NCBI RefSeq assembly: GCF_011089885.1
Contig: NZ_JAANBD010000006.1
Location: forward strand, 1-64,000
DNA length: 64,000 nucleotides
Direction of reading: 5' to 3'
Source of the DNA: Thioalkalivibrio sp. XN279
Lineage (GTDB): Bacteria; Pseudomonadota; Gammaproteobacteria; Steroidobacterales; XN24
Shown here: in pieces, positions 27,656 to 36,595 of the stretch
Layout: each line of letters begins with the position of its first letter
Position numbering within the stretch: the first letter of the stretch is position 1
Notes under the pieces: model-generated
Told to the model about the DNA's origin: nothing
Databases searched by the model: none
Seen by the model: only the letters and a program-made list of their open reading frames with translations
Translations under genes and position numbers: made by a program

Positions 27656-29232
27656 CCTGCCTGCCGGATGCCCCGCGGCAGCACGCCCGGGAGCGCCGTC
27701 GCGATGCCGCGCGGCTGGGTGATGGCCCAGCGCTCCGCAGACAGGTACGCCAGGCGCGCGCCGTCGAGGCCCTGGCTCACGCGGCAGATGATGAAGTCCC
27801 GCGGGCGGTGCGGCGCAAAACCCACGGTGAACTCCACGCGCGCCGGCCGCTGCGGCAGGGGAATCTCGTTGACGTCGATGAACCATGCCTCGGACGGATC
27901 TCCGGCGAGGCGGCCCGAAAAACGCAATGACTCGAGCCAGCCCGACAGCTGGTCCCGCAGCCGCTCGGCCAGGCCGTCGCCAGGCGGCTCGAACACGACC
28001 CAGCGCGTGCCGTGCAGCAGCGTGCGCTCGACCATCAGGCCGAGGCGACGCGCCGACAGGGAACGCCATGCCGGCACCGGGCAATCAGACGTCGCCAGGG
28101 TGCGATCGCCCGCGCACAGGAAACGGCCGCCCGGCGCGCGTTCCAGGATATTGAGCCCGGCCGACCGCAGGCGGTGCCGCAGCTCCGGCGGCAGCTCGTG
28201 GGTGGGCCGGAAGCCGCTCCCCAGCGCCGGCGCCTCTTCCGTCGGGTCACGCGTCAGCGCCCCTGCCACCGCGCCGAGCGCCGAGCGACTGGAATCACGC
28301 CCCTCCCCGGCCAGGCGGGGAAAGACCGCCAGCGCGTTCTCGCCGGCAATGTTCAGGCCGCGCAGCCAGTGCATCGCCTGGTCTGCGTCGTGCGTGCCGG
28401 CCGACGGTTCCAGCAGCAGCATGGCGCTGCGGCGACGGCAGTATCGCAGCGCAGCCACGAGCAGTGCGGGCCCGGCGATACGGCCGTCCGGCGCCGGCGG
28501 CAGGCAGAGGAAGTCGATCGGCCCGGCGCCGTCGAGTGCGAACAGGCCGGTGCTTCGTCCCGAGGACCCCACCAGGTCGTAGTCCGTCAGGGCGCTGCCG
28601 TCGCTGCCGTCGTCATCGGCTTCGACCCAGGCGACGGGGTATCCCGGCGCCGTGCTGACCGTGGCGTGCGGGCGGCTCGGTGGCAGCAGGCCGCGCACCC
28701 GCACCAGGCTCGATTCCATGAGGACGTCGCTGACGTAGCGCTCGGCTGCCGGTTGCAGCGAGAGCCGCTGGTAGATCTCCTGCTCCACCACGCGTTCGGA
28801 AGCCGGTGCGCGCAGGCGCTGGACCACGAGGTTGAAAGTGACGTCGTCGGACGGGCCGATCTGGTCGTAGTCGACCGAGGCCCTGAGGTACTCCGCGCGC
28901 CCCGGGCTCACCGCTTCCAGCACCAGCGTGCCCTCGCGGCCGGGCAGCCGGATGGTGCATGCCCGCGCGGCATTCGCGACGCGCACCACGATGGCACGGC
29001 GACCGCCGGCATGAAAGAAGTCGCGCACGCAGCGGTCCATGGGGTGGTCGGCGCCCGCGACGCTGAAGACGCGCTCATAGGATTCGATGTCTTCGACGGT
29101 GACAGCCTTGTCGAGGGGGCCGCGACGCGCGGCGCCGACGAAAGCGGTGGCACCGTAGGGAAAGACTTCGAGCCGAGTCTCGCGGCCCGGGAATTCCTCG
29201 ACGAGTATTCCCGGAGCGAGCGCATCAGCCAT
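27652..29232 (-). CDS. Phage tail sheath-like protein, orphan
   Basis: This 526-aa protein starts with the sheath pattern APGILVEEFPG and a TAFVGAARRGPLDKAV segment. Its C-terminal part fits phage tail sheath C-terminal domains: SLSARRLGLMVERTL, then GTRWVVFEP, then EAWFIDVNE, then VEFTVGFAPHRPRDFIICRVSQ. Sheath proteins polymerise around a tail tube and contract. No tube, baseplate, gpV/VgrG or ATPase gene lies nearby, so this is either a domesticated relic or part of a split system. GGAG precedes the ATG. It is coupled to the cyclotransferase-like gene downstream. Confidence 0.8.
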   Translation of the reverse strand: MADALAPGILVEEFPGRETRLEVFPYGATAFVGAARRGPLDKAVTVEDIESYERVFSVAGADHPMDRCVRDFFHAGGRRAIVVRVANAARACTIRLPGREGTLVLEAVSPGRAEYLRASVDYDQIGPSDDVTFNLVVQRLRAPASERVVEQEIYQRLSLQPAAERYVSDVLMESSLVRVRGLLPPSRPHATVSTAPGYPVAWVEADDDGSDGSALTDYDLVGSSGRSTGLFALDGAGPIDFLCLPPAPDGRIAGPALLVAALRYCRRRSAMLLLEPSAGTHDADQAMHWLRGLNIAGENALAVFPRLAGEGRDSSRSALGAVAGALTRDPTEEAPALGSGFRPTHELPPELRHRLRSAGLNILERAPGGRFLCAGDRTLATSDCPVPAWRSLSARRLGLMVERTLLHGTRWVVFEPPGDGLAERLRDQLSGWLESLRFSGRLAGDPSEAWFIDVNEIPLPQRPARVEFTVGFAPHRPRDFIICRVSQGLDGARLAYLSAERWAITQPRGIATALPGVLPRGIRQAG

Positions 29233-29289
29233 GCCGTACTCCAGCGCAGCGGCGCACGCGCGCCGTAGAAACGAAGGCTAACAGCGCAG

Positions 29290-30000
29290 TCATGCTGCCG
29301 CCAAGGCGAACAGCAGCACCAGCAGGCCGACCAGGGCCGTGAGGCGCGTGCGCATGTTGCGATACCAGCCCGGCAGGGTCTCCGCCACCGGCGGGCTCGC
29401 CTCCCACGCGCGCAGGCCGACGAAACCGGCCAGCAACAGCCACGCGCCGGCCGCCGGCGGCAGCAACAGTGCCGCCCAGGCGAGCAGCGCAGGAAGCACG
29501 CTGATAGCCATGCGCATCATGCGCAAGCGGCCGCCGCCGAGCGCGACACCCCAGTGCACGGCGCCGACGAAAGACAGGATGACCGCGCCATAGGCGAGGA
29601 ACTGCTGCGCGAAATACTCTTGCCGCACGGCATCGCTGAGCATGAAGCCGGCGAGGGCGGCCAGAAACGGGATCAGGCCCGCGTAGCCCAGCCATTGCCC
29701 CGCCTGCGGCACGCCGCCCGCGAGGCGCGCATGCGCCAGCAGCTCGCTGGGGCCGCCGATGAAGCGCCCGTCGAGGAAGACCTGGGGCAGGGTGTGATGG
29801 CCGGTCCATTCTTCCAGCACATGGAAGCGGTCGCGCGCGGCGCCGTCGGCCATGGACATGGTCACGACGCGGTACTCGATACCGAGTTCATCGAGGCGCC
29901 GCTCCAGCTCGCGCACATCGGTGAGGCGGGATGCGAACAGCACCACGGGCGCACTGCCCGCGTCCCGCCGTAGTGCATCCAGGTGATCCGTGCCGCTCAT
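29290..30000 (-). CDS. Glutaredoxin-like domain fused to DUF3429 membrane domain
   Basis: The 236-aa product has an N-terminal thioredoxin-fold domain (about 1-90). The cis-Pro motif TLPQVFLDGRFIGG is present, but the CxxC or CxxS active site is replaced by Ala-Ser-Arg-Leu-Thr, so no redox cysteine is visible. The C-terminal 140 residues form about four to five transmembrane helices with the GAVHWGVALGG motif of DUF3429. ATG 30000 is chosen; the frame upstream is non-coding in composition. The missing cysteines suggest a binding rather than a redox role. Confidence 0.75.
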   Translation of the reverse strand: MSGTDHLDALRRDAGSAPVVLFASRLTDVRELERRLDELGIEYRVVTMSMADGAARDRFHVLEEWTGHHTLPQVFLDGRFIGGPSELLAHARLAGGVPQAGQWLGYAGLIPFLAALAGFMLSDAVRQEYFAQQFLAYGAVILSFVGAVHWGVALGGGRLRMMRMAISVLPALLAWAALLLPPAAGAWLLLAGFVGLRAWEASPPVAETLPGWYRNMRTRLTALVGLLVLLFALAAA

Positions 30001-30100
30001 GTGGCTCCTGCTCCTGCGCGCGCCGCGCGAATCCTGCGATGATAATAGCCGAAGCGACTGTAACTTCATCCCCGGAAAGACATCGAGGGCGGCGCGGCAG

Positions 30101-30316
30101 ATGGAACAGCGAGGCAGCAAACCGGCGGGGCAGGGATTGCGTGATGCCTTGCGCTGGCTGTCGGCCGAGGGCCGGCATGATGCAGCGGCGGTGGAAGAAG
30201 CCTGCCGCCGTTTCGACCTGTCGCCCCTGGACGAGGAGTTCCTGCTCGCCGAGGCGCGACGCCTGCGCAGCAGCACGGCAGGCGACCGTGGCGGTCAGCC
30301 GGAAGGCCAGCCGTGA
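30101..30316 (+). CDS. Hypothetical 71-aa protein upstream of the desulfhydrase-like gene
   Basis: I do not recognise this small soluble protein. It is mostly helical (GLRDALRWLSAEGRHDAAAVEEACRRF pattern, shown here only as two short helices around residues 10-37) with a charged C-terminus. ATG 30101 is preferred over the in-frame codon at 29990. Its TGA overlaps the GTG start of the next gene (GTGA), which argues that it is translated. Confidence 0.5.
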   Translation: MEQRGSKPAGQGLRDALRWLSAEGRHDAAAVEEACRRFDLSPLDEEFLLAEARRLRSSTAGDRGGQPEGQP

Positions 30317-31404
30317 TCGAACTGTTCGCGCGCTACCCGCGCCTCGTCGACACCCTGCCATGGCGTGCGCTGGGGGACTGGCCGACGCCGGTGCAACAGG
30401 CCGATCCTGGCTTCCATGGCGAGGCCTGTGCCGGGCTGTGGCTCAAGCGTGACGACCGTTGCGCCGAGCCCTACGGCGGCAACAAGGTGCGCAAGCTCGA
30501 GTTCCTGCTCGGCGCCGCTCTCGAGCAGGGATGCCGTGGCGTGTTCACCTTCGGCGTCGCCGGCTCCAACCACGCGCTGGCGACTGCGGTGTATGCCGCG
30601 GCGCTGGGGCTCGAGGCGCGTCTGCTGCTGACACCGCAAAGCAACTCCTCGTTCGTCGGGCGCAACCTGCGCATGGGACGCTGGGCGGGCGCCAGGCACG
30701 TGCACTGCCCGACCGAGGCTGCGGCGCGCAACGCCGCACGCGCGCTCGAACTCCACGGGCCGCAGCCTGCGTTCTACCGCGTCCCCGGCGGCGGCTCGTC
30801 GCCGCTGGGCGCCGTCGGCTTCGTCAACGCGGGACTGGAACTCGCGGCACAGGTGCGCGCGGGCCTGTTACCGGCACCCGACGCTATCTATGTTGCTCTC
30901 GGCACCATGGGCACGGCGGCCGGCCTGGCGCTGGGACTCGCCGCAGCCGGGCTGAAGACGCGGCTGGTGCTGGTGCGCGTGGTGCGCCAGGACATCGCCA
31001 GCCCGGAGCGTTTCCGCGCCCTCTACCACGGCGCTGCACGGCTGCTGCATCGCGCCGACCCGCGCTTCCCGCTGCGGCCCCTGGAACGCGCGCGCATCGA
31101 GGTGCGCCACGATTTCATCGGCCCGGGCTACGCCCGTTTTACCGCGGCGGGCATGGCGGCACTCGGCGAGGCGCGCGCCGCCTTCGACATCGGGCTCGAA
31201 GGCACCTACACCGGCAAGGCCTTCGCCGCGCTGCTGGCGGACCTGCGCGCGGGCCGGCTGGCCGGACAGCACGCGCTGTTCTGGAACACCTACAACGGGC
31301 AACCCATGCCGGCCGCGGCACTGGCGCTCGACTACCGCACGCTGCCGACGCCCTTCCACCGCTACTTCGAGGCGCCCTACCAGCCGCTCGACCCGGAAGC
31401 CTGA
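30313..31404 (+). CDS. PLP-dependent D-cysteine desulfhydrase / ACC deaminase family enzyme
   Basis: This 363-aa fold-type II PLP enzyme has the lysine motif EPYGGNKVRKLE (candidate Schiff-base Lys58), a GVAGSNHALATA phosphate/substrate loop near residue 80 and a GTMGTAAGLALG Gly-rich loop. The family contains D-cysteine desulfhydrase (pyruvate, ammonia and H2S) and 1-aminocyclopropane-1-carboxylate deaminase; the sequence alone does not decide. The GTG start overlaps the upstream small gene. It converges on the flavoprotein gene with 3 bases between stops. Confidence 0.82.
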   Translation: MIELFARYPRLVDTLPWRALGDWPTPVQQADPGFHGEACAGLWLKRDDRCAEPYGGNKVRKLEFLLGAALEQGCRGVFTFGVAGSNHALATAVYAAALGLEARLLLTPQSNSSFVGRNLRMGRWAGARHVHCPTEAAARNAARALELHGPQPAFYRVPGGGSSPLGAVGFVNAGLELAAQVRAGLLPAPDAIYVALGTMGTAAGLALGLAAAGLKTRLVLVRVVRQDIASPERFRALYHGAARLLHRADPRFPLRPLERARIEVRHDFIGPGYARFTAAGMAALGEARAAFDIGLEGTYTGKAFAALLADLRAGRLAGQHALFWNTYNGQPMPAAALALDYRTLPTPFHRYFEAPYQPLDPEA

Positions 31405-31407
31405 GGC

Positions 31408-32505
31408 CTAAAGCGCGCCGAAACTGTCGACGCCGGCGAGCAACAAGTCCCAGCGCGCCTCGACCGCTTCGCGCGCGGCCACCGCCGGCAATCCGTGCAA
31501 CAGCGCGGCGCGGGCGAACACCCAGCCGACGGCATCGCTCGGCCCGAGGCTGAGGATGTAGCCGAGCTGCCTGTCGTCCCACGCCTCCGGGTCGCGGTCC
31601 TGTGCGATGCGGGCGATGGTCTCGGCGACGTGGCGGCCCTTGCGCACTGCCGTCTGCGCGGTGGCGGCATCGAAGGGGACGTCGCGCCAGCGGGCACAAT
31701 CACCCGCGGCGTAAATGCGCGGCAGCGGCCGCCCGCGGGACAGCACGCGCCCCGAGGCATCCGCGGGCAGGGGCCGTGCCGAGGGCCCGGTGCACAACAG
31801 CACGCCGCCCGCGGGCAGCGAGTCCTCGCCGTCCGGGCCGCTGACGCGCACCCGCCCGCGCCCGGCGCCCTCGTAACGCGTGTCCATCAGCACCTGCACG
31901 TCGAGCGCCTCCAGGCGTTTAAGCACGATGCGGCGCAAGCGGCCTGGCTCCTTGGACAGGATCGTGCCGGAGGCCTCGATGAGGCCCAGCGGCGCGCCCT
32001 CCGGGCGTGCGGCCGCGAGCTCGAACAGGCACTGCAGGCCGCTGGCGCCGGCACCGACCACCCAGGCCGTACCCTCCGCGGCGGCCAGCCGCTTGAAGGC
32101 GTTCACCCCCGCGCCCGTGGCCAGGCTCTCCAGCAACACGGGCGGTGTCTGGCTGCGCGAGGCACGCCCGCGCAGGCCGGGCAGGCCGGTGGCGAGCACC
32201 AGCGCGTCGAAGGCAAGCTCGCGATCACCCAGCGGCAGGCGACCCTCGCGCGACCAGCGCGCCAGGTGCTCGGGAGTCCAGTCGAGCTCGATGGCGTGAT
32301 GCTGGAAATCCCAGGTGCGCGCAATCGGGCCAAAGCTCGCCCGCAACTCGTACAGCGGCTTGCGCAGGGTCTCGTGCAGCAGGGTGCGACGCAGGTGCCA
32401 GCGCCCCGGGTCGACCAGGTGTCGCTCGGCATCCGGCAACACGCGCGCCAAGCGGGCGAGACACGACAGCCCCGCGTAACCGCCGCCGACCACGACGACC
32501 CTCAC
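31408..32505 (-). CDS. NADH dehydrogenase-like FAD-dependent oxidoreductase
   Basis: This 365-aa flavoprotein has an N-terminal FAD-binding motif VVVVGGGYAGLSCLARL and a second Rossmann motif AWVVGAGASGLQ for NAD(P)H. A C-terminal YAAGDCARW motif contacts FAD. The layout is that of type II NADH dehydrogenases and ferredoxin-reductase-like proteins, but the amphipathic membrane anchor of NDH-2 is not obvious. GTG 32505 overlaps the stop of the EamA transporter gene (GTGA). The open frame to 33783 lies over the transporter in another frame and is not real. Confidence 0.83.
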   Translation of the reverse strand: MRVVVVGGGYAGLSCLARLARVLPDAERHLVDPGRWHLRRTLLHETLRKPLYELRASFGPIARTWDFQHHAIELDWTPEHLARWSREGRLPLGDRELAFDALVLATGLPGLRGRASRSQTPPVLLESLATGAGVNAFKRLAAAEGTAWVVGAGASGLQCLFELAAARPEGAPLGLIEASGTILSKEPGRLRRIVLKRLEALDVQVLMDTRYEGAGRGRVRVSGPDGEDSLPAGGVLLCTGPSARPLPADASGRVLSRGRPLPRIYAAGDCARWRDVPFDAATAQTAVRKGRHVAETIARIAQDRDPEAWDDRQLGYILSLGPSDAVGWVFARAALLHGLPAVAAREAVEARWDLLLAGVDSFGAL

Positions 32506-33449
32506 GCCGGACTCCGGCGGCGCAGGGACTGCCAGCGCGCGATCACCACGCCCGCAAGGATCAGGCCGAGAGCTGCGAACGCCCGCGGCGGCAGCCTTTC
32601 GTGCAGCACCAGCGCGCCCAGCACGACGGCCCAGACCGGGATCAGGTAGTTGATCAAGGACAGGAAGGTCGGGCCGGCGCGGGCCACCAGGCTGAAATAC
32701 ACCACGGTGGCGAGGCCGGTGGAGAGCGCGCCCAGCGCGGCAAGTGCCAGGCCCGGCGCCAGGCCGACCTGCGCATGCAGCGCGCCGGCGGCGCCACTGC
32801 CCGCGATGCCGGCGAGCAGTCCCAGGCCGACCAGGATCCCGGCGATGGACAACACCGCCGCCGCGGTCACCACCGGGTTCAGCACCGGCCCGCGCCGCGC
32901 CACGATGGCCGCGACGCCGTAGCACACCGCGGCGCCGAGCACCGCCAGCTGGCTGAGCAGCGACGCCTCCCGACCCACCAGCGCAGCCACGGCTTCCGGG
33001 CCTGTGAGCACCACCACACCGACGAAGCCGAGCACGAAACCTGCCAGCCGCCGCGCGTTCAGGTGTTCCCCGGCGACGAAGAAATGCGCCAGCACCAGCA
33101 CCACCAGCGGCATGACCGCCATGAGGATGCCGGTCAGTCCGGAGGGGATGCTGGCCTGGCCCCAGGCGATGAGAAAGAACGGCAGCGCGTTGCCGACCAC
33201 CGCCATGACGGTGAAGAACACCCAGGTGCGCGCGCCCAGGGGCAGGCGCCGGCGCGTTGCCAGCAGCACCAGCAGCAACACGCCGGCGCCGATGAGGAGC
33301 CTGCCGGCGGTCACGGCGACGGGCGTAAAGGCGTCCAGGGAAACGCGCACCAGCATGAAAGAACTGCCCCACAGGGCGACCAGGGCCAGCAGCAGGCCCC
33401 ACTCGGCCGGTCCCTGGCGCAACAGCACAGGCGCGACCCCCGCGGTCAC
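32502..33449 (-). CDS. EamA/DMT family transporter
   Basis: This 315-aa inner-membrane protein has about ten transmembrane helices in two EamA repeats. The first repeat starts with WGLLLALVALWGSSFMLVR and the second carries a conserved LINYLIPVWAVVLGALVL segment near the C-terminus. Substrates of this superfamily are metabolites or amino acids and cannot be predicted. The GTG start at 33449 overlaps the rhomboid stop, so rhomboid, transporter and flavoprotein are one chain of overlapping genes. Confidence 0.85.
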   Translation of the reverse strand: MTAGVAPVLLRQGPAEWGLLLALVALWGSSFMLVRVSLDAFTPVAVTAGRLLIGAGVLLLVLLATRRRLPLGARTWVFFTVMAVVGNALPFFLIAWGQASIPSGLTGILMAVMPLVVLVLAHFFVAGEHLNARRLAGFVLGFVGVVVLTGPEAVAALVGREASLLSQLAVLGAAVCYGVAAIVARRGPVLNPVVTAAAVLSIAGILVGLGLLAGIAGSGAAGALHAQVGLAPGLALAALGALSTGLATVVYFSLVARAGPTFLSLINYLIPVWAVVLGALVLHERLPPRAFAALGLILAGVVIARWQSLRRRSPA

Positions 33450-34120
33450 CGTGCTCTCCCGAGAAGGAACACCGGCGCCAGCAGCAACCCGGCGACGAAA
33501 CCACCGAGGTGGGCGCGGAACGCCACGCCGCCCTCGCCCTCGGGCGCGACGAGCGACGACAGCAGCTGCACCAGGAACCACAGCCCGAGCACCCATACCG
33601 CCGGCAGCCTGATGACCTGCAGCACGAAGCCCAGCGGCACCAGCACCAGCACCCGGGCACGGGGAAACAGCAGCAGGTAGGCGCCCAGCACCCCGGAAAT
33701 GGCGCCGGAGGCGCCGACCATCGGCACCACGCTCTCGGGCGCCGGGATTGCCTGGGCGAACACCGCGGCCACGCCGCAGGCAAGATAGAACACGAGGAAG
33801 CGCGGGTGGCCCATGCGTTCCTCGATGTTGTCGCCGAAAATCCACAGGTACAGCATGTTGCCGATGAGGTGCAGCCAGCCGCCGTGCAGGAACATCGAGC
33901 TGACCACGGTCACCGCCGGCGGCACCAGGGCGATTTCCGGCGGCAGGTAGGCATGCCCGAACAGCACCGCGGGAATCACGCCGAGCCCGAAGATGACGCG
34001 GTTGAATCCCTCCGCGCCGAGCGAAAACTGGACCACGAAGGCCAGCACGCACACCGCCAGCACGGTCCAGGTGACGAAAGGGACTATGCGGACCGGGTTC
34101 TCGTCGCGCAGCGGGATCAT
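33446..34120 (-). CDS. Rhomboid family intramembrane serine protease
   Basis: This 224-aa protein has six hydrophobic segments. The catalytic dyad is visible as Ser138 in GASGAISG and His204 in AHLGG, with the helper HGGWLHLIGNM motif (Asn88) in the second core helix. It cleaves transmembrane helices of partner proteins in the inner membrane. It is the first gene of the rhomboid-EamA-flavoprotein run. A physiological substrate is not evident; the CFI-box protein nearby is a membrane-anchored candidate, which is speculation. Confidence 0.88.
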   Translation of the reverse strand: MIPLRDENPVRIVPFVTWTVLAVCVLAFVVQFSLGAEGFNRVIFGLGVIPAVLFGHAYLPPEIALVPPAVTVVSSMFLHGGWLHLIGNMLYLWIFGDNIEERMGHPRFLVFYLACGVAAVFAQAIPAPESVVPMVGASGAISGVLGAYLLLFPRARVLVLVPLGFVLQVIRLPAVWVLGLWFLVQLLSSLVAPEGEGGVAFRAHLGGFVAGLLLAPVFLLGRAR

Positions 34121-34157
34121 GCGAGACCTGCCTGGAAGATGGCGAAAGGCGCGGGAC

Positions 34158-35006
34158 TCAGGAGGCCCGCCGCGCGTAACGCCCTTCGCCCAGGCGCAGC
34201 GCCCGACCCTTCAGCTCGCGTGCAGTCCGCTTGATCAGTTTCTTCAGCGGGCCGCGCCAGCGGCCGGCGTCGCGTACCGTGCCGTGCAGCACCTCGAGGT
34301 CCTGCAGCTCGCCGAGCACATCCGCCAGCTTTTTCAGCGTCGCGCGCTCCATGCGTTCCAGCGGGCGGCCGCAGAGCTCGCGCTGGTAGAGCTCGCGCTT
34401 CACCGCCTTACGGAAATCGTGAAAGCGCTCGATTTTCGGTTTGCGGGCGGCACGCCGATAGGCGCGCGCAGTATCGGACCAGGTGGCGGCCAGCCCGGCG
34501 TCGAGGGCCGAGGCGTCCATGCGCCCGAACGCCAGCGTATCCAGCCCGGTGCGAACCTCGCGCAGGCTCTCCGCCACCTGCGTGGCGATCGCTCGCGGCA
34601 GGCCGCCCGAGCCGTCCCGCGTCTCGCGCTGGCATGCGATCCAGGCACTGAGCTCATCGAGTGCGTGCAACTCGGCGGTACCGGCGCGGGGCCGCAGGCG
34701 CGACACCGTCTCCTGCGCCGCGTCGGCGTCGCGCAGGTGGGACAACGCCCGTGCAGCCGCGCCGCAACGCTTCTCGGCGGCGCGTGTGGACAGTTCCTGC
34801 TCGCACAGGCGGAGCATGGCGCGCGTGCGCTTGAGATCCTTGCGCACCTCGTGCACCACCCAGGCCGGCGGCAGGGCCGCATCCTCCAGGCGCGCAATGG
34901 AGCGGTCGAGCAGGGCACTGATCGTCCCGCCGGCGTTTTCCGCCGCCACGAAGGCCGCTTCCTCGGGGACCTCAGCCCCGGCGCCAGTTTTGATTTCGCT
35001 GTCCAT
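34158..35006 (-). CDS. CHAD domain protein
   Basis: This 282-aa all-helical protein has the two His/Arg/Lys-rich motifs of CHAD domains: VHEVRKDLKRTRAML near residue 51 and FHDFRKAVKREL near residue 195. CHAD domains bind polyphosphate through these basic helices. GGGAG precedes ATG 35006. A polyphosphate glucokinase is encoded elsewhere in this window, but there is no direct link. It is divergent from the Calx-beta/CFI-box gene; a strong palindrome lies between the two. Confidence 0.88.
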   Translation of the reverse strand: MDSEIKTGAGAEVPEEAAFVAAENAGGTISALLDRSIARLEDAALPPAWVVHEVRKDLKRTRAMLRLCEQELSTRAAEKRCGAAARALSHLRDADAAQETVSRLRPRAGTAELHALDELSAWIACQRETRDGSGGLPRAIATQVAESLREVRTGLDTLAFGRMDASALDAGLAATWSDTARAYRRAARKPKIERFHDFRKAVKRELYQRELCGRPLERMERATLKKLADVLGELQDLEVLHGTVRDAGRWRGPLKKLIKRTARELKGRALRLGEGRYARRAS

Positions 35007-35053
35007 GTTGACTCCCGACGGGCGCCAACTCTAGCACGCAGGCCGCCTGCAGC

Positions 35054-35080
35054 GGGCCGTATTTGCGGTAAATACGGCCC
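35054..35080. promoter_or_regulatory. Perfect 11-bp-arm palindrome between divergent genes
   Basis: GGGCCGTATTT and AAATACGGCCC are perfect inverted repeats around the 5-base loop GCGGT, 47 bases before the CHAD start and about 45-60 bases before the Calx-beta gene start. The AT-containing arms in a GC-rich genome fit an operator for a dimeric regulator serving both genes; a leader hairpin is the alternative. Confidence 0.5.
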
Positions 35081-35125
35081 CGACGCATGATGGCGCGGTA
35101 GAGGGTCTGAGGAGGTTGCGTGCAC

Positions 35126-36595
35126 ATGTCCAAGAACCGCTTTTCCCGCCGTGCCGCGGGGTGGGCACTCTGGCTCCTTGCCAGCGCCTGGAGCCCGGCG
35201 AGCCTGGCCTCCGGCGTGCTGGAGTTTGCCACGCCGCGCCTCGACCTGGTGGAAGGCGCGAGCGGCGAAATCACGGTGCTGCGCAGCGGCGACGCCAGCG
35301 CTGAGGCCACCGCTGTGCTCAACGTCAGCCTCGGTGGCACCGCCACCCTGGGCAACGATTTCACCGTGGAGCTCCCGCTGGGCGTGGTGCGGGTGCCCGC
35401 CGGCGCGCTGTTCGCGCGCGTGCCGCTGGAAACGCTGCAGAACACCGCGGTGGACGGCACGCGCTACGCGACGCTGACCCTGGCCAATCCGGGCGGCGCG
35501 ACGCTGGGCCGGGAGACCGCCCTCCTGCTCCAGGTCGAGGACGATGAAACCGCAACAGCGGACCTGACCCTGCCCGGGCCGGCCGTGCGCCGGGTGACCG
35601 TCGGCAGCGAGCTGCCGATCGACGTGGCGCGGACAGGGCTCGACCAGGAGGTCGTCTCCGCCGTATTGCTGGCAGTCCCGGGGACGGCAGGGCTGGGCAT
35701 CGATTTCAGCGACCTGACCACCACGGTCGAGTTCGCCGCCGGCGAAGACACGCAGCAGGTGCTGTTGTCCACCATCGCTCGCGCCGAGCCCCTGTTCCCG
35801 CGCACCCTGAGCGTGGTGCTGGCCACGCCCGAGCCGGAGGGGGATGCCGCCTTCACCGGCCTCGGCCCGCTGGTGGTGATCGAGGAGCCCGTCGCCGATC
35901 GGGCCGGCGAATTTTCCATTTTCACCGACACGGCCGACGTGGAAGAAGCCGACGGCAGCGTCGTGTTCACCGTGGACCGGAACCGGGGCAGCACCGGCGC
36001 AGCCACCGTCAACTGGGTCACCGTGGACGGCAGTGGCAGCAATGCCGCCATCGCCGGCCGTGATTACGTCGCCGCGGCCGGCACGCTGGCCTTCGCCGAC
36101 GGCGAGACGCGCAAGACCCTGGCGGTGGAACTGGTCGCCGGCGAAGAGGACCGGGGACAGCGCAGCTTCCAGGTCGCGCTGGCGGCGCCCTCGGCGCTGG
36201 CGGGTGTCGACCCGGAGGGCCGCGCAGCCACCGTGACCATTGCCGCCGACGCCGGTGCAGGCGACGACTGCAAGGGCTTCTGCGAATGCTTCATCGCCAC
36301 CGCCGCCTGGGGCAGCTGGATGCATCCGCACGTCGGCACGCTGCGCGCCTTCCGCGACGACGTGCTCATGAAGAGTGCGCCGGGCCGGGGCTTTGTCGCC
36401 TTCTATTACCGGCACTCGCCGCCGGTGGCCGAGTTCATTTCGCGCCACGACGGCCTGCGGGCGCTGACTCGCACGCTCCTCACCCCGCTGGTGCTGGGTG
36501 TGACTTATCCGCTGGCGACGCTGCTCGGCCTCGGCCTGGCGTTGCTGGCCGCGTTGAATCTCCGTCGCCGTCGGGCACGAACGCAAGGGGCATGA
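35126..36595 (+). CDS. Calx-beta domain surface protein with CFI-box C-terminal membrane anchor
   Basis: The protein of about 489 aa has a signal peptide (ending SLAS) and then at least two Calx-beta-like repeats with GTAT(L)GNDF and [16 protein letters not shown] turns. After a Cys-rich [16 protein letters not shown] motif comes the [20 protein letters not shown] segment and a terminal hydrophobic helix with an Arg-rich tail. This end is the CFI-box-CTERM arrangement, probably a processing or sorting signal. AGGAGG lies ten bases before ATG 35126; GTG 35120 is an alternative. The stop overlaps the next ATG. Role: probably envelope- or surface-exposed, Ca2+-binding. Confidence 0.82.
   Translation: MSKNRFSRRAAGWALWLLASAWSPASLASGVLEFATPRLDLVEGASGEITVLRSGDASAEATAVLNVSLGGTATLGNDFTVELPLGVVRVPAGALFARVPLETLQNTAVDGTRYATLTLANPGGATLGRETALLLQVEDDETATADLTLPGPAVRRVTVGSELPIDVARTGLDQEVVSAVLLAVPGTAGLGIDFSDLTTTVEFAAGEDTQQVLLSTIARAEPLFPRTLSVVLATPEPEGDAAFTGLGPLVVIEEPVADRAGEFSIFTDTADVEEADGSVVFTVDRNRGSTGAATVNWVTVDGSGSNAAIAGRDYVAAAGTLAFADGETRKTLAVELVAGEEDRGQRSFQVALAAPSALAGVDPEGRAATVTIAADAGAGDDCKGFCECFIATAAWGSWMHPHVGTLRAFRDDVLMKSAPGRGFVAFYYRHSPPVAEFISRHDGLRALTRTLLTPLVLGVTYPLATLLGLGLALLAALNLRRRRARTQGA

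Noticed and set aside
32506-33783. Upstream part of the 791-codon frame that ends in the flavoprotein gene
   Set aside because: It covers the EamA transporter gene in a different frame and has Trp/Cys/Arg-rich nonsense composition.
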